A stretch of 64,000 nucleotides of DNA. Origin: Larix kaempferi (lineage: Eukaryota > Streptophyta > Pinopsida > Pinales > Pinaceae). Every line of letters starts with the position of its first letter. Within the stretch, counting starts at the first letter, position 1. Both the position numbers and the translations under genes were made by a program. The notes beneath the pieces were generated by a model. The model worked only from the letters and a program-made list of their open reading frames with translations. It made no database searches and was not told the origin of the DNA. The DNA lies in contig BSBM01000600.1 of the NCBI GenBank assembly GCA_027924585.1, positions 14,753,001-14,817,000 of the forward strand, in the 5' to 3' direction. Positions 35,179 through 47,800 of this stretch are shown here, piece by piece.

Positions 35179-35433
35179 TTGTTTGCAGGCTATGAGCTAG
35201 ATAATGTTTTGGTCCAAGTTCCAGGATGCACCTCAAGCCACCAACATGTTCAAAATATTTCCAAGAATAAACTTGACAGAAAAAACTTTCAAGAAATGGA
35301 AGGAGCAGAACCACTACTGAATGCACAAATGGTTACACAACAAATTTTTTCCATACACCACTATCTAGAAAAATCGCAATTCAACTACCAAATCAGAACC
35401 TTTAATGTTCACGTCGTAGTTAGTAGGAGGTGA
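35179..35433 (+). CDS. Anonymous 84-codon ORF (unit B copy)
   Basis: Same length and frame as 14383-14637, with an Asn to Lys change and a Thr to Asn change. The TTTGTTTGCAG acceptor-like string before it is kept. Function unknown; it may be an exon relic. Confidence 0.2.
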   Translation: MFAGYELDNVLVQVPGCTSSHQHVQNISKNKLDRKNFQEMEGAEPLLNAQMVTQQIFSIHHYLEKSQFNYQIRTFNVHVVVSRR

Positions 35434-36119
35434 AAAGCTCAAGGTGGTTTATCATTCCAAGTGTACTCCACCATCAAATGAAGTTCATCATAGTGCAAGA
35501 CTTCATCAATGATGGATTCGCTTGTTTACATTTAAAATGCATGGTACAACTGAAATGTGGTGGAGATTACAAACATAATATCATCGTTTAATGCACAGTA
35601 CAATCATCAAGTTAGGAACGGGCATGCATTGTCTAAAATCCAACAAAATGGCAACTTAACCACACTTTCCATCACCCATTTTGAATCGCCAAATCATAAA
35701 ATCATACCATAGGTTTAACAATAGAGTCATCAGCTTATCACAAAAGAGGAGAAAGGTAAGTGCTAATGCATGGGTCTACTCGACAAATAAAATCAAACCA
35801 TGAACCTTTTATATCCCATAACACTGTAAACTTTTCCACGTAATACTCATATCATCGCTCAAGTGAGTGGAGAACAACTACAATACTTTTTTTAGAAACG
35901 GGCCAAAACATATATCCCACATTTAATAAGTAAAAACATTATGTATTTATATACGCTAACGTTCAATTCCATTACAAGGAAAAGGCCTTGTAGCGGAAGT
36001 TATAGCAAAGGTTTTTAGTGTTATAAGATTGACAAAAATTGTGAAAAAAACATTGACAAAGGTTATTAAAGATATCTTTTATAACTATAAAAACTCGACG
36101 GCCTGAAGTTTTATCAGAT

Positions 36120-36670
36120 ATTTTTCCACCGGTTCACTTTGTTGTAAAAATGCGCATTGGTGTGTACCTTCATACAATGCACATGTTTTGCACAATATGA
36201 ATACTCCGCACCGGTGCACTCAAACGGGTCGAGCACGAGAGAGCACCAAATTTTAACGACACACTTATGTAACATTTTACATCATATGCACCGGAAATTT
36301 CTAATATTTTTTTTAACTTTAACGGTGCTATCTATTTATAACAATTCCCCGATGCATTTCATAATAATAAGAACTGGTGCGTACAAACTATTACAATGGC
36401 TTGCTGCATTTCAACAATTAAAACTCTCGAGTGCGATAAATTACAAAAAGCATCGGTGCGTGCATGATTTAAATATCCCTGTGCATATTAACAATTAAAA
36501 CGAACCAGTGCGATTAACAATAAAATACGCATCGGTAAATGCAACTGAGATGTGAACATTTTTATTTTTTTAATTGAACGATGAGTTTAATTTACATTGG
36601 AATACCGGGGCGTCTAAATTATTTAAACGCAATGGTGCATATAATTCGTGAAATGCACCGGTGCAACATA
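36120..36670. repeat. Cluster of GCACCGGTGC-like palindromic motifs (unit B)
   Basis: Counterpart of 15328-15880. Several motifs are closer to the palindrome here than in unit A (GCACCGGTGC near 36210 where A has GCATCGGTGC; CCACCGG near 36127 where A has CCATTGG). This supports GCACCGGTGC as the ancestral form. Confidence 0.5.
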
Positions 36671-37460
36671 TAGTACCAAAAGCATCATAGATGATTCTTT
36701 GAATAGTGACACTTGACATTGTAGCGAAATATCTATATTATTTTTTTAATTCCATTATGTATCAAAAATTGAAATATTTTTTTATAGTACTATTTATTTC
36801 GATTTTAATTATTGTGTTTGTTTGGATTAATTTCTTATATTATATGTTATAGCATCTATTGTAATATTTAAGCATCCATATATTTAATTACCAACATAAT
36901 GTACCATTTCACATATAACATTTGACAATAACATTGGAGAATGCAATATAATAAAAAAGTTTATTTCATTATATATCAATAAGAGGGCCTTTGTCATACA
37001 AAATATGACAACATAGAGACAACAATAATCAATATGTCAACAAGAATGTAATTGCAACACTTATTGGTAACCCATTGTCTTTCAATTCGGACATTATGTC
37101 CAGTACATTATACAAAATGTTTGATTATCACAGACAATTATTTCAAAATTAATATACAACATCACGCATTAACATAAAAAACAATGAGATGAACAAAGTT
37201 TGTTCAACGAAAACTTCCAATGTAAATATGATAAATAATCCTTAAATTAACAAGTAAATAATAAACTATATAATTGATAAGAGAATGATGTGATTACAAA
37301 TAGGAGATCCCACACATATAATGATTAAAAGACACATCGTAACCCTTCTTAAAGAGTTTCAAATTTTAATAATTATTACTTTTTATTATATTATTAATTA
37401 ACAATTCAATTATTATTTATTAGCATTTGCATATTTTATATTCATAACATTGCCTTCCTC

Positions 37461-38732
37461 CTAGAGATGCTTTGTCCTCAAAGCATGATTATGGAAGACT
37501 TTTATAATTTTTCTTGCTTGTGACGCTTTCTCATGAACTTCTCTATTGGTAACTGCAAAACTTGATGGCAGGAGACGATAAACTTTCTTTTGAACGCTGA
37601 GTGAAATTGTTGTGTCATTTGTGAAGTGATCCATCCGAGATCTACGTTCAATGGAATTGTTTGTTGATCGATTGTTCGGATAGAACTTCTCATTTCCTGC
37701 TTCCACTGAGTTTCTTGACTTTGTCCCCATTCTGTTTTGAAATCACAACTCGTTTATTTATGTTCCTCTTGACCTTGTCGTTGGACATATCAATTTTTAC
37801 GATTTGGATGACGATAAGGCATCCTAATCTTTTGTAATTGTTCTTTGGAACCATATTGTCTTGATGTTTGTAGTGATTTGTCACTATAAACATTCTTATT
37901 ATTTTGACTGCCATTTGAATTTGTATTGGTTCCCCTTTTTGGTGTTTGAATTTGAGTGTTTGATGACTTGTTTGTTGGGTTAGCCATCGTTTCTTTGTCA
38001 CCTAATGATCCCTTGTGATCAAACTTTAATTGTAACGATTTCTTATCATGCTTTAGTTTTCTAATTTGTATGATTAAATATTGACTATTTCTTCTTAAAC
38101 GTAAGATTTCTTCCTTATAATCAAACTCGGTGACTTCATTTTGAACATCTTGATTCTCTTGCTCTCTTTCTCTTAATGTTTGTATTTGCTCTACAAATCG
38201 CTGATTAACCTTCTTCAAGGAGGAATTTTTTTCATCTTTTCTTGATAATTTTTGCTGGAGATCTTGAATCTCCTCTTCTAAATTTTGATTGCACTATGTT
38301 TTATCTTTCATATTCTTGATTTGAAGCATTAATTTCTCATTATGAACTCTTAGACGAGAGATATCTTCATCTCATTCCTGTATGTCCTTGTCAAATTTGT
38401 TTTTCGCAGTTTCAAATTCGTTAATTTGTTTGGTGGACTCCTGAATACGATCTTTCAATTTGGAATTTTATGTCTTTATTAAACCATTAAAATATCTCTC
38501 TTTATCATTTTCAAATTGTAAATTTTTTATTGCTTTCCTTGTAGTATCCTAATTCACCTTCCAATTTTTGTATTTGTGATTTCAATTGTGACTGGCCTTG
38601 ATTTTCTTTCATAATAAAATATTTACCACATATTAGACAAGAGTGATTGAAATTCTTAAAAACTGTCACATACTGGAATTCCATCCCACAAAAAGGACAC
38701 TTAGTCCAAATTTTAGACTTATATATGGAATC
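37461..38732 (-). pseudogene. DnaJ/DUF3444-like zinc ribbon plus coiled coil (unit B, broken)
   Basis: Unit B copy of 16662-17935. The ribbon reads IWTKCPFCGMEFQYVTVFKN and HSCLICGKYF, with Gly and Gln at two positions where unit A has Glu and His. This is closer to the pattern I recall for the family. The 142-codon coiled-coil segment is open at 37790-38218, and the last segment at 37461-37730. The same frame breaks as in unit A separate these parts, so the gene was broken before duplication. No J domain is seen upstream. Confidence 0.45.
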
Positions 38733-39025
38733 TATAATCCACCACTCACTTCTTCAATAAATGCACAAATATGCTTCAATAACTTCCTTCAATATCTTCT
38801 TTTTTTTATCCAATAATTATTATTACTATTATTAAAAGTAATAATAATTATACCAATATGGCATACACCGAACTTTGTAAACCAAATGATAATAAAATTT
38901 GATAAAAAAATATATTCCAATAAAACCAATAATATATATATTATAATTAATAAACTTTTGAATCTCTTTTTTTTTGTATTTTATTAAAGGGTTACTTTAT
39001 GTCCCCATTTAGCTCACGATTAGTA

Positions 39026-39067
39026 ATATATATATATATATATATATATATTGGTTTTATAAAACCA
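39026..39067. repeat. (AT)n run plus one TGGTTTTATAAAACCA palindrome (unit B)
   Basis: Shorter counterpart of 18246-18326. Confidence 0.8.
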
Positions 39068-40089
39068 TTTTTTTGTATTTTTCCTTTCAAATGTTTTCTT
39101 TCTTTTTCTTCTTTTTAATTTTGTTTTCCCACTTCTTCTTATTTGCATAGAATAATTAATTACTTTGAATTGATGGCCAAAAGTCAAATTAAACAAAGTC
39201 TAAATAATGGCCAAAGGCCGGATCGGGAAACACTATCCGATACCAAATGAGATGAACAATCGTTCTAAGAAAAATTCCAATGTAAATATGATAAATAATC
39301 CATAATTGGACTAGTAAATAATAAACTATATAATTGATAAGAGAATAATGTGATTACAAATAGGAGAGCCTGCATATATAATGCTTAAAGGGCACATTGT
39401 AACTCTTTATAAAGAGTTGCAACTTTTAATAATTATTACTATTTTTTATTTATTATTAATTAACAATTTAATTATTATTTATTAGTATTTCCATATTTTA
39501 TATTCATAACAAATAAATATGGATCGTCATTCTTTGCTGGAACTGTTTGGAAGACTCGTCGAGGTCGTAAATTTTTTATTTTTATTTTTAATCCACATGA
39601 ACAATCAGTATTTATACTAGTCAACTACCAAACATTACAATTGTAAATATATATATATATATACTCTTCTTAACCTAGTAAATGACTCTCATTTTATTAC
39701 TCAACCTCTAACTGTTGATCTTTAAACTACCATTCAAATATTTAATCATAGTTCCAAGCACATTTATGATAATATTCCATTATTTCTTTTACTAAACATA
39801 AATCCATAGTATGATAATGTTGACACTTCATTCTAATTCGATTCTTATAATAATATAAGCTTTTCTCTTATACACGTATTCCAGGTGGGCATGGAGATAT
39901 AGAACTAACTTACGACTTCCCTATAATTCGAATATAGGAATTAATATCAAAATTGCATTTTGCATAAAAATTCTAGAACGCCAATAAATTTTCGCAGTAA
40001 AAATAAAGAGAATTTATGGATCAAATTATTTTTCGCATCAAAGATTCTTAGAACGCCAAATAGATTTTCGAAATAAATACACAGAAAAT

Positions 40090-40960
40090 TAAAGGCCCGT
40101 TTACAATTCCTGACATGAATTCTGGAAAATGCCATTCAAATTTCGAAATAGATACATAGGAAATTTACAAAATCAAGTTACAATGGATTCTGGAAACGCC
40201 TTTCACTTTTCGAAATAGAACACCGAAAATTAAAGATCAAGTTACAATGGATTCTGGAAACGCCTTTCTCTTTTCGAAATAGAACACAAAAATTAAAGAT
40301 CAAAGTTACAATGGATTCTGGAAACGCTTTCCTCAAAATAGAACACATAAATTTTAGATCAAGTTACAATGGATTCTGGAAACTTATTTCTCTTTTCGAA
40401 ATAGAACACAGATAATTAAAGATCAGGTTACAATGGATTCTGGAAAAGCGTTTCTCTTTTCCAAATAGAACACAGAAAATTAAAGATCAAGTTACAAAGA
40501 ATTCTGGAAACGCCTTTCACTTTTCGAAATAGAACACAGAGAATTAAGATCAAGTTACAATGGATTCTGGAAACGCCTTTCTCTTTTCGAAGTAGAACAC
40601 AGAAAATTAAAGATCAAGTTACAATGGATTCTGGAAACACCTTTCTCTTTCGAAATAGAACACAGAAAATTAAAGATCAAGTTACAAAGGATTCTGGAAA
40701 CGCCTTTCACTTTTCAAAATAGAACACAGAGAATTAAGATCAACTTACGATGGATTCTGGAAACGCCTTTCTCTGTTCGAAATAGACGCAGATAATAAAA
40801 GATCAATTTGACAGTTGAATTTTGGAAACGCCTTTCACTTTACGAAAATAGAGCACAGAAAATTAAAGATCAATTTACAGATGAATTCGGGAAACGCCAT
40901 TCAGATTTCAAAATAGGTACAGTAGAGATTAAAAGATCTTTTGACAGACAAGGCTTAAGC
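40090..40960. repeat. Minisatellite with ~63-bp period, about thirteen units (unit B)
   Basis: The same unit as at 21090-21455. GATTCTGGAAAC-type cores recur at about 40117, 40187, 40253, 40316, 40373, 40436, 40500, 40564, 40627, 40690 and 40753, with degenerate ones near 40816 and 40886. Units toward the right end are more diverged, so unit B probably holds the fuller array. Confidence 0.92.
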
Positions 40961-41825
40961 CATCCAATGTACATGAAGTAATCGCTGGAGTGCAACTAAT
41001 TTCCAGGTCTTAATTCGTTAATCAGATCTCGAAGTTTTAATGGGTGTTGAATACATAGCCAGAGTATCCAATCGGTAGCCCAAACACAGAGTTAAGGTAG
41101 CGTTTCAGTGCATAGAAAGGGTATTGATTCAAGGTTCAATCGCTGAGATGAATTAAATGTTTAACGCATGGGCAGGGTACTAATTCAACGGTCTTCAATC
41201 TCAGATACGTTAATACCAAAAGCAGAGTTTAGATCGCCAAGCATTGGCAACAGGGCTCCCGACTTGGCTGTTTCTTATTACTGGTTTTACACAAGGATAG
41301 ATATATTGAAATCACAGATAGAAATTAAACATAGCCAACACTATCGTGGAATAAATAAATTAAATCTCAGATCAAAATTAAAATGGTGATAATGAATCAG
41401 ATCAAATTTGGGTATATATATAAACATCATCACAGCAATCGCTTTTCGACTTTTTAAAATTTGCACATAGATTTAGAATTAAAAACCAAGGAAACGATCT
41501 TAGCATATCGGCTTTCCAAAAATTGAGCCATAGGTTTAAAAAAAATCTACACGGCCGTCGTTGGATGGATCGACCTTTACTCCTTTACACAGAGGATTCC
41601 AATTTAAAAAGAATCAGAGTTGAAATGGAAGTATGCAATCTGGGCATTGTATGGATCTAAACTTAACACAATAAGATTTTAAAAACACACAAGCAAGCTT
41701 TCTGCTGGGATCTCCCTATCCCCGGTCAAGCTAAGCCCAACTCACAAGAACCATAAAATAATCCTCGATTACGGTACCCGTCCAACACTAGGGAGCAAGA
41801 GATGCTTTTCTCCTTCTCCTCCCTT

Positions 41826-41833
41826 CTTTTATA
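41826..41833 (-). promoter_or_regulatory. Possible minus-strand TATA box (unit B)
   Basis: TATAAAAG on the minus strand, conserved with 22762-22769. The leader that follows is largely deleted in this unit. Confidence 0.2.
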
Positions 41834-42308
41834 ACAAAAGTCTGTGTGTCATGTGTCTTCTCATGCACATAATATATTTAATTTAATATTTTATTAATAT
41901 TTATTCTCAAGTTACAAGTGTCTCTTCCTATCTTAAGTGTGCACCCAATTCTCTAAATCAGTGCAATTAAGTGTAGTGGTCTTTAATAGAGTCCTAGCCT
42001 GGGCGGTTTTTTTTTCTTCTCTCCAGCCTGCGATTTGTCAGAGATTTTATCTTTTTTTTTATGTTTATACCTGGAGCCAAGTCTACTACCTGGTAGTAAG
42101 TGTAGTACCAACCAGGCTAAAAAAAGTGAGAATTGTCATTTTTGTGCCTTTACTTGTATGTTTTGTGGATATTTGTTGTCTGGGTGAAGTTTTGGTCAAT
42201 ATTTTTGTACTATCGTTGTTGATGGTACGTTCGACTGGTTCTTGCTTATTTTCGCTGACCCCGTTATCTCGCACTGCTCTATTGGGGTTTTCTTGACAGG
42301 GATTCCTT

Positions 42309-43972
42309 GTGGGTATCTGTGGTCTTCTTTCTGTTCTTTTGGTTGTCTGTACTCCACCCTTTGTTGTTCTTATTCTGCGGTGTTTTGGTATAGTCAGCGT
42401 TGGGGCTGATGTCACTATCGGAGACAGAACCCTTAGGGTTGTGACAAACGCTTCTTTGTCGATTGTTTTTGATAAACCTGGGTCACGTGAAGATAAGACG
42501 CCTTCAGGGGTTTTTGCTGATGGTTCTAGCAGTTTGGTAAATCCAGAAATTATTACCACTGTGACAGGTGTGCCAACATTTGGCTGTAAGCGGCGTATGA
42601 AAAACGTGAAGAAGCCTGTGCAAGGGGACTCCTTGCTCCCTTTCGAACTGGTGAAAAAAGGACGGGCCCTCTACGTCATGGGAAAATATGTTACCTGTGA
42701 CATGGTCATGGCCCTGAGTGAAAGAGCTTTGGTTGGTAAGTTTGAATACTTATCTCTCAGCCGCCTTGAAATTCTAAACTGGGTACGCAGTAAGTGGAAG
42801 CTGTATATCAAAAATATCCCTAGAATTCTTCTGTTAACTAATGGTTGGATATTATTTCACTTTCTCTCTGAGGAAGACTGTGGCAACATTGAAAGTCGTT
42901 TCTAGGTCATTGGGCATGGCTCTCTGGTTCTTTCCCAGTGGTATGCCGGTTTTGATCACCATAAGGAAAAGATGAGATTTATTGTGATCGAAGAAGAGCA
43001 AATCTGTGGAACTGAGCGACGGACTCCTCGGGTGTTGGTTGAGATGGATACGTATGAGGGTTTATTGAGCGAATTGGAAGTCATATGGGAGTGTGGCACT
43101 TTTATTCAGACGCTGGATTACTGGAGAGTATTGTTCATATGTCATGCATGTCATGGGACTGGACACTCCAGGCTACATTGTCCTGCTCTCGGATCTGATG
43201 CTATGGGGGGTCGTGATGGTCTGAAAAAGTCGGTTTCTGTTTTGCTGGATGATGAACTGGATATTTTCTTGCCTCTGGATCACTCCTCGGCGACGGCTGT
43301 AGTTGGTAAGTTTGTTTCATCCATTCCAACTTTACTCAAGTTCTTATCCACTGAGGGACTGTCAAATGTCCTCTCTATTGGTCCTCTTGCGACGTCCTCA
43401 CTTGAACATTCCATGGCTCCTTCTGTTGTGGAAGGTCAGGACCTGTCTCTGGAGTCGGATACCCCGACCATTTTAAAGGGTTGCTCGACCGATCGGGAAC
43501 CCTGTGTGCGGAATCCCCCTTTGACTTCCTCCCCGATGTTTTCTCCTCAGCCGGTCTCTAAGAGTTCTCCTCTTGTTCCGGGTTTTGAGCTTGAATCAGT
43601 GACTAGTTTTCCTCCCCTACCATTGTCCCAGCACCAGACTCTAGATATTTTCCTTTCGCCCACTCCTCTCGCAGATTTGGAAGATTCACTACCACTCTTA
43701 GGTGCTCCTGACCCATCTTGCAGATCTTTGCCGGTCTACTCTTCCCGAGCAGGTTGATCCGTCGATCATTCCCATAAACTCGATTTTTAATGGTAACGTC
43801 ACGATTCGAAAGACTAGAAAAGGGCTAAAGCCAAAGGGGGTGGTAGGGGTAATCGTCTCAATCCACCGGTTTCTTCCCTATTTGCTTTTGGTTTAACAAA
43901 GGATTCGTCTTTAGTTTCTCCTGTCTCTAGGGCTCTTAGAGATCAAGATACAACCCGTCCTGGGGTTACCTC
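42309..43972 (+). pseudogene. LINE ORF1 (DUF4283-like, CCHC knuckle), unit B
   Basis: Counterpart of 23313-25007. The N-terminal part is better kept: an open frame from 42309 runs through GADVTIGDRTL, VKKGRALYVMGKYV and the DUF4283-like core to a TAG at 42903-42905. A block present in unit A between the core and FIVIEEEQ is missing near 42975. The CCHC knuckle is CHACHGTGHSRLHC at 43140-43181. The Pro/Ser tail frameshifts near 43745, where 2 bp present in unit A are absent. The end overlaps the ORF2 ATG at 43973 as in unit A. Confidence 0.8.
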
Positions 43973-44858
43973 ATGAATTTGTTGTCGTTAAACATTCGTG
44001 GACTGAGCAGCGGTCCTAAGCGTGTTGCATTCAAACGTCTACTTTCTACCAACGAGCTTGTCTGTTGTCAATTTTTTCCTCAAGTTAAAACATGGTTGGT
44101 TGGAAACTGGGATGGATTCCACAGGGTTGTCAGGCGGCACTTTGGTTGCTTGGAACCCTGATATGGCTAATATGAGGGCTTACAACACTTTTGCAGGTGT
44201 CATGATTGAAGGTTCTTCTAAAGGTTTTGCGGACACGGTCCGCAGCATAAACATCTATGGGCCTTACTCCAGAAGAAAGGTGTTTTGGGATCGTGTTGTT
44301 TCGTCTGGAATTTTATCTGGTGGGTATACTATCGTGGCTGGTGACCTTAAATTTACTACTTCTGTGGACGAAGTGTGGGGGAGTGGTAATTCTATTGATC
44401 CACTGGTTGAGTATTTTCTCTCACTTTTTGAGGATGTGAACTTGGTTGAAATAACACCTGCGATTATTACTCCAACTTGGACAAATAGGTGCACTGGGGA
44501 GGCGGGCATTGCCAAGACGTTGGATCAATTCTATGTATCTGAAGCGCTCTGTAGTTCTTTGAACAGGTTCAGGTCTTGGACCTATTCGGTGGGTTTTTTC
44601 GACCACAGTATTATCATATTGCAATTAGATTTCGACTGTGCTTTCAGCTACTATCCGTTCAAATTTAATTCGGCTTGGTTGGACGACCCCTCTTTCAGCT
44701 CCTTTGTAAGACATTATTGGTTGAAGATGTCGTCGGTGGATATTAGATCTCCTTTGAAATTTTTTTGGTACAAACTCACTCTTTTGAGGAAGGAGGTGCG
44801 ATCGTGGGATTCAGATATGAAAAAATTGCTTTGCATGCATTTTTTTAATATCAATTAA
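43973..44858 (+). pseudogene. LINE ORF2 endonuclease domain, unit B (frameshifted)
   Basis: Same domain as 25004-25930. A 38-bp deletion near 44049 removes the LLQETM motif with its catalytic Glu and shifts the frame. Thereafter the frame is open from about 44060 to 44858. It retains FDHSIIIL with the active-site His that unit A has lost. The GDLK change (Asn to Lys) is shared, so it predates duplication. It ends at the same HFFNIN-stop as unit A, with no RT following. Confidence 0.85.
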
Positions 44859-47800
44859 GAAACATGAGTGACTTCAACATTCATTCAAAATATTAAATAG
44901 AATCTAATTCCACTTTTACATTAAAAATAAATAAATTAATAAATAGTTAAATTCTTAGAACTTAAATTATATCTTGAACATCACTTACAATATCTAAAAT
45001 TCTACTCTTATTTTAACAATTAAATTTTAATAATTTTTTTTTTTAAATTTGATATTAAAACATTTAATGGTATGTCGTTATTTCCAAGTTCCTTATCGAC
45101 TTAGAAAGCTAGCAATTTTTGGGTGATTTGTTTTTGATGGACATGTTGTCGTTGAATATGGTTTAGCAGTATGTTAGAAAAACTTGAATACTGGTGGAAC
45201 CAATAGCAGTTCCATGCATTCACCTCCCCACTTTCATGAACCACCTCCTTGCATTCACCAACCTTTCAAGACACCATGTACGACTTGTTTTTTTGAGTGG
45301 GTAAAGTTGAGGGATCAAACCTAGCTCAATGCTAGGTATCAATGTTGTTGTGAGTTGGGAGTTTTGCATTGCATATTATGTTGAGGAATTTTCAATAATC
45401 ATATTTTATCTGTTTTACATTGACCCCGGTAAGATAATTTTATCAATCTCTAATAAATGACCATAAAAGTAGTTCAACAAGACTAAGAGAGTACATTCAA
45501 CATGGGTACAAAGTTCGGGTGCAAAAGAAACTCTTAGATCAACTAAATTTCTAGCTAAAAGCTAAATGTTTTGCTAGAGAAGACATAAAATAAGGTGCAA
45601 GTACAAGAAACATACTAGAACTAAAGTGTCTTGGGTGTTGCATCAAAGAGAGGATGTCAAAGCCTGTTGGAGTTGGATACCATGGATGAGTGATAGAACT
45701 ATGAAGCAAGGTTTTCATTAAAGTCATCCATAACTATGAAAGGGCCAATGCACTAGGGGATGATTTTATCTGGGGATTGTTCAGGTTTGAGGGTTCTGGC
45801 TTCTCAATCCTTTGGAGTTCGAAAGAGTGAGGAAGTCCATCTCTCATAACATTCAAGGGTGGGAAGTTGAGAACTCTTGAAGGCACAAGTGATAAGTTAT
45901 GGTTTTGATTGTCACCCCTAAAATGAAGCAAGGACATGAATGGATCTTCAGATATGCAGTTGGTGCTTGTTCTTAGTATTTTTAATTTTGATCCTCAAGA
46001 AGTTTTGAATTTTCAAATCTATCATCGTGTTTTTTTCATCGTTTTGTATCTTCTAATTTTTGGGTTTGGGAAATAAAAAAACGAGAAATTTTATTAATAA
46101 ATAGTTTACAGAATTACATTTAGATCATATTATCTTGCAAGCTCACCGCTGGGTTTGATATTCAGTTTTGACCCTTAGAGTAACAAAAAACTAATGTTCT
46201 CCCTCTGATCTACCTTGACTTCAAGACTGTTACAATTTTCCATATCTAAACAAGACTGATGCTTGATATCTTGCCATGCGCCTCTTAAATATACTTTGTG
46301 TTTCTTTGATCATGGATAGTGAATGGTGATATTTCTCTTGTTATTGGAACCTTTTCTTTGTTCTTTTTGGATGGGGAAATGACAAGATGATAATTTGGTT
46401 GTATTTTGGTGCTTTATCCTTTTTGAAATTTTGATTTGAGTCTTTCGACTGGGATAATTGAGGACATTTCAAACTATTTGGTGATTTTTGGATTGGTTGT
46501 TTTATCAATATGCATGCTTGATTGGATTCCCACTCTTCCTCAGTGGGATTTGATAACTAATAAGTGAGTGTGTAAGCGTAAATAATAAACAATTTAAAAG
46601 GGTATGTTTGGCACCTTAGAATAGTTTCTATGCCTTCAAACTTGTCGTTTACTTTCCTTTTTCTATCTAAGGATTTGGTATTGGATAGAACTACTCATAG
46701 ACATAGTTTTCTTTCGTCTAAGTAGATATTGTATATGGGGCAAGCCTTAGAAGGGTGATGAGAAAGAGGTACATTTTTTCTATAATCTTTGCCTTATCTA
46801 GTTTTCATGCCTGATTTATTAGAGTAGAAATATGCATGTGAATATGTATCTTGGGAAAACTACAACTTTTTATTGATTGGAAACATTACAACTGCAAATA
46901 AAGTTGATCACTTAGTCTACATTGTAAAGAGCCATTTCTTAGACATTACTCCCTTGTCACATGTTCAATTTTTTTGTTATTTTTGTTCATAATCTATTGT
47001 AGGTTTGACCTCCATATGGTTCATGTGATAAAATTATATATTTGTATAATCTTTTTCATCTCCATGCTTGTTTTATTGACCTTATTCCTACAAAATCATT
47101 GATTTTAATTGCATCATTCATGAAATTCAGAGTTCATTGGTAGCTACTAGTGAGGCAAATATGAAATAGGAAGTTCCTACTTGCATGTTTTATAATTGGC
47201 TCCTCTACATTCTAGGCCATCCCATGATATTTCTTACTGTTTCGGAGCTTTTTGGTTGGAAAATCATGCCGCGTCCATTCTTCGATCTTGTATGCTTAAT
47301 TCAACTTTTCAATTTCTGGTATAAATTCAAGATTGGTCTTCACCAACATAGAGGACCCACACAATGTTATATCTATAATACCAAGCACTACATTGTAATA
47401 TTCTTATGTTTTCAAAATAGTGACAAAGTATTTGTATACTATCAACCCATATACCAACCATCAAATATTACATTTTCTAATGATTGTACATCCAGATTAC
47501 TAATCTCTAATGACTTTATTTCTTCCATTTTTTTACAATAGAAGCAAATAACATACCATATTGTCAATCATTTTATTCTTCTATTATTCTTCTTTTTTTG
47601 GTGGATACTATTGGAAAACTTGACTGGGGGTATCTATTCCTCAGAATTTTCCCAAGGTTTCTAAGGGCCCGAGTTACCACCTTTCCCCCTTGCATTGGTG
47701 AAATGGTCTATGAAAGTTAAGCATATCCATTTGGGAATCAAACCTTGGTGTGATCAATAACAACACCTCCAATTTACCAACCAGGAAAGCCACAGTTGAC